Below are positions 53,816 through 62,556 of a DNA stretch of 64,000 nucleotides, in pieces (the first letter of the stretch is position 1; each line of letters starts with the position of its first letter). The translations under genes and the position numbers were made by a program. Below the pieces are notes generated by a model. The model saw only the letters and a program-made list of their open reading frames with translations. It was not told the DNA's origin and did no database searches. Source of the DNA: Pararhizobium sp. IMCC3301 (GTDB lineage: Bacteria; Pseudomonadota; Alphaproteobacteria; Rhizobiales; GCA-2746425); NCBI RefSeq assembly GCF_030758315.1, contig NZ_CP132336.1:2571001-2635000 (forward strand). Direction: 5' to 3'.

Positions 53816-54508
53816 CTATTGGCTGCCGTTGCGGATGATCGCGGCAATATCCTGATAGTTGCGGTTTTCCGCATGGGCCAGCGGTGTGACGCCGTTGCGG
53901 TCGGCAATTGAGCGGTCCGCTCCCGCTGCAACCAGCGCTTTGACCGTGGCCAAGTGGTCCGGTCCGCCATCGCCCAGAATGACGGCTTCAATCAGCGCGG
54001 TCCATCCCAGATTGTTGACATGATCCAGTGGAGCACCGGCGTCGATCAAACGCTGGACAATTTCCTGATGACCCAGATGCGCTGCGGCAATCAGCGCCGT
54101 ACCATCATAAATACTGGTGGTGAGATCAGCCCGATTGCCGCGCCGGATGGCCAGTGACATCAACTCAGGATCATTCGCCACGGCGGCAATGGTGACGACA
54201 TCATAAAGACCAGCTTCCAGCGCGTTCAAATCGGCACCTGCGTCAGCCAGGGCGGCCAGGGCCTTGTCGTTCGACGCGAAGGCCGCAACATGGGCCGGCG
54301 TTCTGCGATAGGAATCGCGGGCGTTGATGTCTGCACCGGTTTTGGCAAGCCGCCCGATTTCGACGACATCATTCGCGTATGCGGCTTGGTGTATACCGGT
54401 ATACTGCTTAATCTGTGCTGCCGATGGTGGCGTTTGTGCCGAAGCGCCGCCGCTCAGCGACCCGCCTGCCAGCGAAATGCTGAGCAGCACAATAATTTTT
54501 CTGAACAT
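53816..54508 (-). CDS. Periplasmic ankyrin-repeat protein
   Basis: 230 residues with a signal peptide (MFRKIIVLLSISLAG, cleavage near GASAQ). Five to six ankyrin repeats follow: DIGRLAKTGADINARDSYRRTPAHVAAF-type units, then LIDAGAPLDHVNNLGWTALIEAVILG and LVAAGADRSIADRNGVTPLAHAEN. Ankyrin folds bind proteins; the partner is unknown. AAGGAG precedes ATG 54508. Same strand as and 56 bp after the GlcG/HbpS-like gene, so possibly one transcript. Confidence 0.9.
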   Translation of the reverse strand: MFRKIIVLLSISLAGGSLSGGASAQTPPSAAQIKQYTGIHQAAYANDVVEIGRLAKTGADINARDSYRRTPAHVAAFASNDKALAALADAGADLNALEAGLYDVVTIAAVANDPELMSLAIRRGNRADLTTSIYDGTALIAAAHLGHQEIVQRLIDAGAPLDHVNNLGWTALIEAVILGDGGPDHLATVKALVAAGADRSIADRNGVTPLAHAENRNYQDIAAIIRNGSQ

Positions 54509-54564
54509 CACATGCTCCTTGCAGAAAGGCCCGCTGCGGTAAACGCAGCGGGTAATCTGTCCGA

Positions 54565-55047
54565 TTATTCAGCGCCGATGGCATCAAGGCCGGCGCGGGC
54601 GCAGGCCGCATCCAGATCGCCGGAAGGGGCACCGCCCACACCAATACCGCCGACCAGCGCGCCGCCGAATTTGATCGGCAGGCCGCCGGCTTGAATGACG
54701 AGGCGTGGATCCATGTCGCGCAGACCGTCATTTTGCGGATTGTCACCGATGAATCCGGCCAGACCTGCGGTATCGCGGCCCATGCTTGCTGAAGTGAAAC
54801 CTTTGCCGATGCTGCTGCCGATCGAGTGTGGTCCGGCATTATCGGCGCGCAGCAACACTTTGGTCTCGCCGCTGCGCGCGACGATTGCGACGCTGACATT
54901 ATAGCCGTCAGCGGCACAGGATTCGATGGTTTTCTGAGCCGCCGTCAGCGCCATGTCGAGGGGCAGATAGGGCGCTGTTGGCAGTTCCTGTGCCAAAGCG
55001 GCGCTTGAGACAAAAGCTGATGTCAGCAAAATCAAAGTAGGTTTCAT
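54565..55047 (-). CDS. Secreted GlcG/HbpS-like (DUF336) protein
   Basis: 160 residues with a signal peptide (MKPTLILLTSAFVSSAALA) and a GlcG/HbpS domain: MALTAAQKTIESCAADGYNVSVAIVARSGETKVLLRADNAGPHSIGSS and IQAGGLPIKFGGALVGGIGVGGAPSGDLDAACARAGL. HbpS of Streptomyces binds heme outside the cell and works with a sensor kinase. Here the gene is next to a sensor kinase and response regulator, 100 bp after the regulator and on the same strand. Confidence 0.9.
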   Translation of the reverse strand: MKPTLILLTSAFVSSAALAQELPTAPYLPLDMALTAAQKTIESCAADGYNVSVAIVARSGETKVLLRADNAGPHSIGSSIGKGFTSASMGRDTAGLAGFIGDNPQNDGLRDMDPRLVIQAGGLPIKFGGALVGGIGVGGAPSGDLDAACARAGLDAIGAE

Positions 55048-55147
55048 TGCGATCTCCAGTGGTTGACCAGTGTTTGAATGGTGGGAAGACCCTAAATCAG
55101 CCAGGCACAAGTCACACTTCGTAACCTTCCCGGCGGCATCCGTATAT

Positions 55148-55759
55148 CTACGCAGAGGAGGCATTGCCTTCCTGCCACAGCCGTGCCTGTTCCGCTGCCG
55201 AAGTGGTGCCCAGCTTATGCCCGATTGCGGCGCGGTGGCTTTCCACTGTGCGCGGGGACAGTGACAGGATGTCGGCGATCTGCGCACTCGTGATACCGCG
55301 CGCCACCATCTCCAGAACCTCGGATTCCCGTTTGCTGAGATGGCTCAGCAATGCGATGGTTTCGGCCGTTTCGGACTGGCGTTGCAAAGTCCGGTCAAGC
55401 ATCGCCAGTCCTTTCTGAATGGCGTCGATCAGATCCTGCTCGTCAATCGGCTTGCTGAGAAAATCAATCGCACCGTTCTGGAAGGCGCGGCGGCACGCTT
55501 CAATGTCGCCATGTCCGCTGATGATGATGGTTGGCCAGTTGACGCCGCGCTCATTCAACTGTTGCTGCAGCTTCAGCCCGGTGACCATCGGCATGCGAAT
55601 ATCCAGGATCAGGCAACCGGGATCGAGTTTGGAAATGGTCTGCAGAAAAATTTCCGGCGTATGGAACGCGGTGACCTGTATACCAACGGTTTCGAGCAGC
55701 AAAGTCAGTGCCTTGCGCACCGCATCATCATCATCAACCAGATACACAGGTGATGTCAT
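55148..55759 (-). CDS. Response regulator, FixJ/LuxR type
   Basis: 203 residues. The receiver domain has the acidic pocket DDDD near residue 8, the phospho-acceptor Asp in LILDIRMP, and the switch Lys in LSKPID. A LuxR-type helix-turn-helix follows: LSKRESEVLEMVARGITSAQIADILSLSPRTVESHRAAI. The start ATG overlaps the kinase stop (ATGA). It likely regulates its neighbours when phosphorylated by the adjacent sensor. Confidence 0.95.
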   Translation of the reverse strand: MTSPVYLVDDDDAVRKALTLLLETVGIQVTAFHTPEIFLQTISKLDPGCLILDIRMPMVTGLKLQQQLNERGVNWPTIIISGHGDIEACRRAFQNGAIDFLSKPIDEQDLIDAIQKGLAMLDRTLQRQSETAETIALLSHLSKRESEVLEMVARGITSAQIADILSLSPRTVESHRAAIGHKLGTTSAAEQARLWQEGNASSA

Positions 55760-57309
55760 TGGGCGGCAACCTGTACGGATCGCGGCTCCGCCAGGGGCAG
55801 CTCGATACGGAAGATCGTTGCAGACCGGGTTTCCACCAGCGCAACCGTACCGCCCATCCGCTCCATCAGCCGCTGGCAAAGCGCCAGGCCGAGGCCCGTG
55901 CCGGCCGGCTTGTTTGTAACAAATGGATCGAACAGCCGCGGCTTGATGTCATCTGCGACGCCGCCGCCATTGTCCTGTACCTCAAGAATTGCCCGCCCGG
56001 ATTGCTGATAGCTGCGGATTTCCACACATCCGGCTTCGACATTGGCGACTGCGTCAAGTCCATTGCGCACCAGATTGAAAATGACCTGCTCCAGTTCCAC
56101 CGGATCAGCCCTGACGAGCAGCGGTACGCCGTCGGCAAGATCAACGATCAGCCGGATATTCTGCCGCTTGGCTTCAGACAACAGCAGGGCTTCGACATCT
56201 CTGGCGGCTTGCGCCAGAGAGCTTTCAGTCGATACCTCCGGCATCGGTCTGGTCCAGCGCCGCATTCTGTCCAGAATCGTGGAGCCTCTGCGGGCCTGGG
56301 CAATCGTATCCTCGAGCACTGATGTTACGGCCTTTATGTCGCCTTTTGCCAGCAGATGCTTGCCGGCCTGCGACTGGCTGAGAATGGCCGTCAGGGGCTG
56401 GGTCAGCTCATGGGCCAGTCCGCTTGCCATTTCACCCAGCGCGTTGACCCGCGAAGCATGCGCCAGACGCGCTTCCTGTTCGCTCAGTTGCGCTCTTTTT
56501 TCCGCCTGCCGGGTGCGCAGCACCTGCCGCAGGATCAACAGAATCAGCAAATAGGCCAAACTCATCGCGATGACGGTGGTGACAATCGGCTTCCATGGAA
56601 ACAACACAGCCCATGACGGTGTCACCGCCGCTTCCAGCAACAACGGCTGGGATGTGCTGCCAAGCCGTTTTGAATAGCTTGGATCGGGACCGACCGGAGC
56701 GCCTGCAATCTGGGTTCCATCCGGCAGGCTGAGGCTGTACCGCGCCGCAGGAGAAGCCCAGAAAGTTGAATCCGTTGCCACCAGCGCCTGCCCGTCAATG
56801 GTCAGGGACAGGCCGTATCTCGGTGTGTCCGTATTTGGGCTGCGCTTGATCAGCAGGTAAGTGCCCGGACTTACCGGATTGGCGCGTAATTTCAGCGCAC
56901 GATCCGATGAAGCTGCGGCATCCACGACCAGCGCGGCGATCTTCGGCGCGGTTTCCCCGCCTGTGCTCAAAGTGTCGTTCGGTGTCTCCAGCGACACCAG
57001 ATCTATCGAAATGATACGGTCATAAAACCGCAAAATCGTATTCGCAACATCCAGAAACAGAACTCCCGGCACATCATTGCCGGCGGTCGCGACCGCCGAC
57101 AGAGCCGTCAGATGCGCGTCATGCTGGTCCGCCCGCTGTGAGGCCAACCGGTGGAGAATGGCACTTTCGCTGGCAAGTTCGCTCCGCAGCAACCGGTTCT
57201 CATTCAATGACACAACCGCAATTGTCACCAGCAGCAGGCCAAGCCAGCCCCAAAAGGGCCAGTTTTTGGCGAGGATATTCTTTCCCGCAAATGTCACTGG
57301 TAAATTCAT
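55756..57309 (-). CDS. Membrane sensor histidine kinase (DctB/FixL type)
   Basis: 517 residues. TM1 is near residues 17-35, a periplasmic sensor region spans about 40-250, and TM2 is near 252-277 (VTTVIAMSLAYLLILLIL). A HisKA domain with the phosphoacceptor in GLAHELTQPLTAI and an HATPase domain with FNLVRNGLDAV (N box), DNGGG (G1) and GTGLGLAL (G2) complete it. The sensor is transmembrane rather than heme-PAS, so it is not FixL proper. It pairs with the overlapping regulator gene. The periplasmic GlcG-like protein nearby may feed it a signal. Confidence 0.92.
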   Translation of the reverse strand: MNLPVTFAGKNILAKNWPFWGWLGLLLVTIAVVSLNENRLLRSELASESAILHRLASQRADQHDAHLTALSAVATAGNDVPGVLFLDVANTILRFYDRIISIDLVSLETPNDTLSTGGETAPKIAALVVDAAASSDRALKLRANPVSPGTYLLIKRSPNTDTPRYGLSLTIDGQALVATDSTFWASPAARYSLSLPDGTQIAGAPVGPDPSYSKRLGSTSQPLLLEAAVTPSWAVLFPWKPIVTTVIAMSLAYLLILLILRQVLRTRQAEKRAQLSEQEARLAHASRVNALGEMASGLAHELTQPLTAILSQSQAGKHLLAKGDIKAVTSVLEDTIAQARRGSTILDRMRRWTRPMPEVSTESSLAQAARDVEALLLSEAKRQNIRLIVDLADGVPLLVRADPVELEQVIFNLVRNGLDAVANVEAGCVEIRSYQQSGRAILEVQDNGGGVADDIKPRLFDPFVTNKPAGTGLGLALCQRLMERMGGTVALVETRSATIFRIELPLAEPRSVQVAAQ

Positions 57310-57362
57310 CAGCGAACCATATTGGAATTGCCGATGCAGTCAAAGAATGAATAAAACGCTTT

Positions 57363-58343
57363 CTAGTTCAGCAATGCGCGCAAGGTGTCGACGCGGTCAT
57401 TGACGAGCCAGCCATAATAATTTTCTTCGGGCAATTTCAGACTTTCGCCGGCCGCCTCGCGGCGCTGGTTTTCACGGGCAAGCGCCACGGCCCGTCCTCT
57501 GGTTCCCCCAAGATTGTACAAGGTGGACGTAAGTCCGGGATTGTTGGAAATATCAAAACCGGCAATTTGCTGGTAGTCATCGATCGCACTGCGCAACACC
57601 GCCGCCATATAGTGCAGCGATTTATCTGGATCCATGATGGTCTGATAGATATCGCTGGGCTTGTGCACGTCAAGCTTGCGTTGCCGGCCAAAAGACCTTG
57701 CCATATCGGTCATCATCAACGCTGTTAACGGGTTGAGCTGACCAAGGCCAAAGGTCTGACCGGCAAACAACGGCTGAAAAAAGGTTTTGCCGAAGGACTG
57801 GTCCGGATAGGTTCTGCCGTCAACAGACTGGCCGCGAAATACGGCATTGAACACGTCTTCCCGGCAGGTCCAGAGTGAGTAGGAATCGGTCAGTCCGAGG
57901 CAGGCGGAAAATTCGGGGCGAGTGATGAATTCGGTAACGTCCTCGCCCTCATATTCAAACCTGATGCGGGTCTCCGCATAGGCCAGCGCCTTGACGTAAT
58001 AGGACTGCAACTGGTCTACCGCATCCACATTATAAGTGTGCTCTCCGACAATGGCACCGATCATGTGGACCGGATCTATATCGTAGCGCTGTGCCGTCTT
58101 GCGGATTTTGCTGACAAGCTTTGGGTCATTCCGGAACAGCCGCAACACCTTTTCAAACTTGCCCTCGAAAGTGTCGCCGGTCTGTTGGGTCCGGACAATG
58201 GCATCGTGGGGTATCTCCGGCTGGGTGGCATTGCGGTTGCCGGCAGGAACGGCAATCAGGGCCCAGGCTCCAGCCGTCAGAATCAGCACGATCAGCGCTG
58301 ACAGAACAGCGGAAAGGAATCGAAATGGCATCATGGTTGTCAT
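57363..58343 (-). CDS. DUF1402 family secreted/membrane protein
   Basis: About 326 residues. An N-terminal hydrophobic segment (the stretch starting FLSAVLSALIVL) serves as signal or anchor. The DUF1402 body has KIRKTAQRYDIDPVHMIGAIVGEHTYNVDAVDQLQSYYVKAL, FGLGQLNPLTALMMTDM, and LYNLGGTRGRAVAL. The Glu in GAIVGEHTYN and the GQLNP motif recall lytic-transglycosylase-type lysozyme folds, so a role in peptidoglycan is plausible but unproven. The family is restricted mainly to alphaproteobacteria. In-frame ATGs at 58334 and 58331 are also possible. Confidence 0.85.
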   Translation of the reverse strand: MTTMMPFRFLSAVLSALIVLILTAGAWALIAVPAGNRNATQPEIPHDAIVRTQQTGDTFEGKFEKVLRLFRNDPKLVSKIRKTAQRYDIDPVHMIGAIVGEHTYNVDAVDQLQSYYVKALAYAETRIRFEYEGEDVTEFITRPEFSACLGLTDSYSLWTCREDVFNAVFRGQSVDGRTYPDQSFGKTFFQPLFAGQTFGLGQLNPLTALMMTDMARSFGRQRKLDVHKPSDIYQTIMDPDKSLHYMAAVLRSAIDDYQQIAGFDISNNPGLTSTLYNLGGTRGRAVALARENQRREAAGESLKLPEENYYGWLVNDRVDTLRALLN

Positions 58344-58759
58344 CTTGTTGTGGCTTGTTGTCAGAAATGTGCTCCAGCGTTGGAGCTGCGATATGGTGAC
58401 CCGGTCGGACCGGGTGAGGAACAGGGGTTCAGCCTTGTATCCCACCATGTGGCCTGTGCCAATTAAACATATCCGTGATTGGGAAAAATCGGCATCTTGC
58501 CAATGAAATGTCCGATTCGCCGTTCCCGCACACTCCCGAGCACCGGTTATGCCGCGAAGACCCAATGCGCGTTGGTCGGGATTGATATTTGCTCCATTTC
58601 CGCTCGACGCAACAGGGTCAGATGTGCATTCTTACAAGTTCATCCGATCATTCCAGACTTTTTGATCCGGACCGAATGGACACCGTGTTGCAAGTTCACT
58701 GCTCGAGCACGGTTTCCGCCCCCCGAATCAGATCGATCGACTGCAAAAAGGACTTTTTC
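58344..58759. other. Intergenic region between DUF1402 and the aldo/keto reductase
   Basis: 416 bp between two divergent genes, so it should hold both promoters. Open frames run into it from both sides, but none has a good start or family match. I see no repeat or RNA gene. An AAAAGGA site close to 58745 belongs to the aldo/keto reductase. Confidence 0.5.
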
Positions 58760-59752
58760 ATGAAACAGCGTCAACTTCTGAGCGACGGCACTCTGGTGTC
58801 GGAAATCGGCCTCGGCTGTATGAGTTTTGCCGGGTTTTACGGCCCGACCGACGAGGCCGCCTCGCACAACACGCTGGCAGCCACGCTCGATCTTGGCATT
58901 GATTTTCTCGATACTGCAAATGTCTATGGCATGGGCCTGTCAGAAACGATCATCGGGTCCTTTCTGAAAGGCGATGCCGGCAAATTCAGCATTGCCACCA
59001 AAGGCGCCATCTGGCGCAATCCTGACACCGGCACACGCGGCTTCAACAACAAGCCGGAGCATCTGCGCAGTGAGTTGGAGAAATCTCTCAAGCGGCTCGG
59101 GCTGGAGCATGTCGCACTCTACTATATTCACCGCCGCGACCCGGATGTGGAGATTGAAGACGTGATGGAAACATTGCTCGGCTTCAAGGCTGAGGGCAAG
59201 ATCGGCGGGATCGGCTTTTCGGAGATTTCCCCGGCCTCGCTGCGCCGTGCCTGCGCCATTGGTCCGGTCGATGCAGTACAGAGCGAATATTCCCTGTGGA
59301 CCCGCTACCCGGATCTTGGCATGTTGCAGACCTGCGCCGAACTTGGCGTCGCCTTTGTGCCCTTCTCACCAGTTGGCCGCGGCATATTTGCTGCCAAAAC
59401 GCTTGATCCGGACCAGTTCAGCGCTACCGATTTCCGTGTCGGCACTCCGCGTTTTATTGAGCCGAATTTCAGCTATAATGCCCTGATCGTCGAAGGCTTC
59501 AAAAGCTTTGCTGCGGACCTTGGCACCAGTCCGATCACTCTGGCGCTGGCCTGGTGTCTGGCGCGCGGCGACCATCTTATTCCAATTCCGGGAACCCGTA
59601 CGGCTGCCCATCTGGCAGAGTGCGCCGCAGCAAGTGATTTCGTCATGACCGACGAGATCATGACCGGCATCGATACCCTCCTGCCGGTTGGCTGGGCCCA
59701 TGGCGACCGCTATACCCGTGCCCAGTGGCTCGGTCCGGAAGGCTATTGCTAG
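58760..59752 (+). CDS. Aldo/keto reductase
   Basis: 330 residues, a TIM-barrel NADPH-dependent oxidoreductase. Family landmarks are GLGCMSFAGFYGP, FLDTANVYGMGLSETIIG (catalytic Asp and Tyr), IATKGAIW (Lys), YYIHRRDP (His), QSEYSLWTR and IPIPGTRTAAHLAE (NADP site). The pattern is close to the YajO/AKR13-like group. ATG 58760 follows AAAAGGA. Its stop TAG is the first part of a MITE-like element. Substrate unknown. Confidence 0.93.
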   Translation: MKQRQLLSDGTLVSEIGLGCMSFAGFYGPTDEAASHNTLAATLDLGIDFLDTANVYGMGLSETIIGSFLKGDAGKFSIATKGAIWRNPDTGTRGFNNKPEHLRSELEKSLKRLGLEHVALYYIHRRDPDVEIEDVMETLLGFKAEGKIGGIGFSEISPASLRRACAIGPVDAVQSEYSLWTRYPDLGMLQTCAELGVAFVPFSPVGRGIFAAKTLDPDQFSATDFRVGTPRFIEPNFSYNALIVEGFKSFAADLGTSPITLALAWCLARGDHLIPIPGTRTAAHLAECAAASDFVMTDEIMTGIDTLLPVGWAHGDRYTRAQWLGPEGYC

Positions 59753-60015
59753 AGCGCTTCACGGTTACATTGAAGCATTTGACCGGTTTTGCTCGTTTGC
59801 CGGCTAGGCACACTTCGCGCCGTGGTCTTCATGACCACAAGCGGAGTGTAACGACGTCCGGCAGGCGTGCAAAACTAGCCTTCGGTGCTCCATATCAGCC
59901 CATCGGACAGCGTTAGCCAACTTGCCCGATGCCCTGCATCGCACTGCGTTGACTGCCTTGCCAATGAACTGATCTGGAGCATCAAATGGTTCAATGTAAC
60001 CGTGAAACGCTCTAG
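59749..60015. repeat. MITE-like palindromic element with about 32-bp terminal inverted repeats
   Basis: The left end CTAGAGCGCTTCACGGTTAC (from 59749, continuing ATTGAAGCATTTGA) and the reverse complement of the right end (to 60015) differ at two positions over about 32 bp. A second, internal dyad is present: the pair GTGGTC/GACCAC around TTCAT (59822-59838), with outer arms CACACTTCGC / GCGGAGTGT. There is no coding frame. The element uses the aldo/keto reductase stop TAG and ends 6 bp before the SDR stop. CTAG at both ends fits a TA-type duplication. Confidence 0.88.
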
Positions 60016-60021
60016 AGTGGC

Positions 60022-60786
60022 TCAATAGCCGCCGGACAGAACCACAGTTTCTCCGGTCATGAAACTGCATGCATCGGAAGCCAGGAACAGCGCGGCTCCG
60101 ACCATTTCCTCAGCTGTTCCCTCCCGGCCCATCCAGTTCAGCCCGGCAGCGTAGCGCTGCCAGGCTTCAGGATCAGCCTGCTTGCGCTCGGCATTGCGGT
60201 CCGTATCGATAAGACCGGGTGCCAGCGTATTCAGCAATACATTGTGCTTGGCAAAGTCCCGGGCCTGACTTTGAATGATATTGTGCTGCGCGGCTTTGGT
60301 GGCAGCGTAAGCGGTGACTATCGATTTGGGACGAGACTGGTTGATCGAGCCGATACTCACCACGCGACCCCATTTTTGCGCCGCCATTTTCGGCAGGACT
60401 GCCTGCAGCATGGCAAGGGTTGAGCGCAGATTGACCGCCAGCTGCAGTTCCAGATCCTCGCTGGTTAAGTCATCAAGCGTCGCATTGATCTGCGCAGAGG
60501 CATTGATCACAAGGATATCAAGCCGGCCGGTAAAGTGAAGCGCCTGTGCAATCAGATGGCTTCCTGCATTTGGACCGGCAAGGTCCGCACCAATGCTGAA
60601 AGCCGTTCCGCCTGTGGCGCTGATGGCATCGCAGGTCGCTGCGGTGGCGTCTTTGCTCTGCCCGTGAACAATGACCGAGGCACCGGCATCCGCCAGACCT
60701 TTTGCAATGGCCGCGCCGATGCCCCGGCTGGAACCGGTGACAAGCGCCGTGCGCCCCTCTAGGCCGAATATGGATTGCAGCGACAT
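60022..60786 (-). CDS. SDR family oxidoreductase
   Basis: 254 residues, a Rossmann-fold short-chain dehydrogenase. The cofactor motif is TGSSRGIGAAIAKGL, with NASAQ (usual NNAG) and the catalytic Ser/Tyr/Lys set in GSINQSRPKSIVTAYAATKAAQ. The C-terminal MTGETVVLSGGY is typical of this family. Same strand as, and 3 bp after, the IclR-SMP30 gene, so it is likely the last step of a sugar or sugar-acid pathway. Confidence 0.92.
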   Translation of the reverse strand: MSLQSIFGLEGRTALVTGSSRGIGAAIAKGLADAGASVIVHGQSKDATAATCDAISATGGTAFSIGADLAGPNAGSHLIAQALHFTGRLDILVINASAQINATLDDLTSEDLELQLAVNLRSTLAMLQAVLPKMAAQKWGRVVSIGSINQSRPKSIVTAYAATKAAQHNIIQSQARDFAKHNVLLNTLAPGLIDTDRNAERKQADPEAWQRYAAGLNWMGREGTAEEMVGAALFLASDACSFMTGETVVLSGGY

Positions 60787-60789
60787 GGC

Positions 60790-62556
60790 TTAAAGCATTT
60801 CATCGTTGATTTTAAACAGATTGGAGGCGATGCCCTGCACGCCCGGCTGGCAGGCAAACAACCCGCCCGACAAGGGCGCTTCGGACAGTGTGGAAGCCGG
60901 CAGACGGGTGCGGGCACTGGTAATGTACAGCGTTTTCAGATCAGCCCCGCCAAAACAAACACTTGTTGGGCGCGGCACCGGCAGATCAATTGTTCGATCA
61001 AGTGTTCCGTCCGGCAGATAGCGGTTGACGCGCCAACCGTCCCATATCGCGCACCACACACCGCCTTCAGCATCGATTGTCAGACCACCGGGCCGCCCTT
61101 CAGTTTCCGATATGGCAGCAAAGACGCGCCGATTGGCGATTTTACCTGTGCCGGGTTGCGCATCGTAAGCGTAGATCAGTCCGGGAACTGTATCGACAAA
61201 ATAGAAAACCTTGGTATCCGGGCTCCAGCCCATTCCGTTGGAGACCGAGATGCCGCGCTCATTCTGCTCCACTTTTCCGTCACCGGTGACGCGGTAAAGT
61301 GCCCCCGTCGGCTTGCTCGCATCCAGCCGCATCGAGCCGACCCAGATCGCGCCGCCGGGTCCAACCTTGGCATCATTCAGGCGGTTATCACGCATATCTT
61401 TTTCAGGATCGGCAAATGGGCGGGTCTGACCTGTGGCAAAATCCAGCGTCTCGATGCCATCCTGCGATGCGACCAGAAGCCTGCCGCCTGAAGCCGGCAG
61501 AATTGCACTGACGATTTTGCCTGGCTGGCAAATCGCATTCTGCGCCTTGTCGGGTGAAAACCGGTAGACCGCCGGATGCAGAATATCGACCCAGTAAAGT
61601 GCGCTTTCCGCCTCATGCCAGACCGGCGCTTCGCCAAGCTGCGCGCCCCAGGGCAGAACACATTCCAACCCATCGACAGGTTGCACAGACCGGCTGCGCG
61701 GCCTTGGCCGCGAACTCAGCGCGATGGCTCCGGCCGATCCGGTGATGTGCCGCGCGGCGGCAATCAGTTCACGGCCCACCGGATGGACCTCTGACGCCCC
61801 CAGCCGCGAAGATGGCCCCAGCGCCACAATCGCGCCAATGGGCAGTCCGTCTTTGCCCGCGATCATCGCCGCCACAGAACTCACGCCGTGCAGATGTTCT
61901 TCAATCGAAACCGAATAGCCCCGCGCCCGTGTCAGCGTCAGGTCAGCTTCAAACAATTTGCGGTCGGTGATGGTCTTGTCGGTAAATGCCTCATAGCTGA
62001 TCTGGTCCAGCAGAGCACGGGCGATCGATGGCTCCTGGAATGCAAGCAGCACCTTGCCGGCGGCGGTGGCATGCAGCGGCACACGGCGGCCGACATCGAC
62101 GCGCACGCCCAGTCCATCACCGGAGCGCTCCTCCAGGTAGAGCACTGTGTTTCCTTCCAGTCGACACAACGCCACCGTTTCACCAAGCTCTTTTGACAGG
62201 CGCTCAAGCTCGGGTAATGCGAAGGTCGCCAGATCAAACGTATCCCAGACCCGGTGCGTCATTTCCAGAAAACGCGGACCAAGTCGGTAAGTGCCCTTCG
62301 CCTCGTCCTGATGCACCAGCCCAAAGGCAATCAGCGTGCGCAGGATGCGCGCGAAAGTCGGCTTCGGCAGGTCCGAAAGCCGCATCAACTCGGCAAAGCG
62401 CATCGGCTGTTCGGCATCTGCCACAAGGTCAAGCAGGCGCAGCCCTTTGGCAAGGGCCGCTGCACCAGCAGGGACTTTCCTGTCCTCGAGTTTTACGATG
62501 ATCGGCGCCTCCTGCGGGCTTCGCCGGCCTCTTTGACCATCCGCTCGATCGTCCAT
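60790..62556 (-). CDS. Fusion of IclR-family regulator and SMP-30/gluconolactonase domain
   Basis: 588 residues without a break. Residues about 32-285 are a full IclR regulator: winged helix FAELMRLSDLPKPTFARILRTL and effector domain HATAAGKVLLAF, RGYSVSIEEHLHGVSSVAAMI. Residues about 300-588 are an SMP-30 lactonase-like beta-propeller: GEAPVWHEAESALYWVDI (metal Glu), RLNDAKVGPGGAIWVGSM (Asn, Asp), SNGMGWSPDTKVFYFVDT (Asn, Asp), RPGGLTIDAEGGVWCAIWDGW. The start ATG is 64 bp inside the upstream gene; I see no better start. A regulator that also carries its pathway enzyme or a lactone sensor domain is unusual. Confidence 0.9.
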   Translation of the reverse strand: MDDRADGQRGRRSPQEAPIIVKLEDRKVPAGAAALAKGLRLLDLVADAEQPMRFAELMRLSDLPKPTFARILRTLIAFGLVHQDEAKGTYRLGPRFLEMTHRVWDTFDLATFALPELERLSKELGETVALCRLEGNTVLYLEERSGDGLGVRVDVGRRVPLHATAAGKVLLAFQEPSIARALLDQISYEAFTDKTITDRKLFEADLTLTRARGYSVSIEEHLHGVSSVAAMIAGKDGLPIGAIVALGPSSRLGASEVHPVGRELIAAARHITGSAGAIALSSRPRPRSRSVQPVDGLECVLPWGAQLGEAPVWHEAESALYWVDILHPAVYRFSPDKAQNAICQPGKIVSAILPASGGRLLVASQDGIETLDFATGQTRPFADPEKDMRDNRLNDAKVGPGGAIWVGSMRLDASKPTGALYRVTGDGKVEQNERGISVSNGMGWSPDTKVFYFVDTVPGLIYAYDAQPGTGKIANRRVFAAISETEGRPGGLTIDAEGGVWCAIWDGWRVNRYLPDGTLDRTIDLPVPRPTSVCFGGADLKTLYITSARTRLPASTLSEAPLSGGLFACQPGVQGIASNLFKINDEML

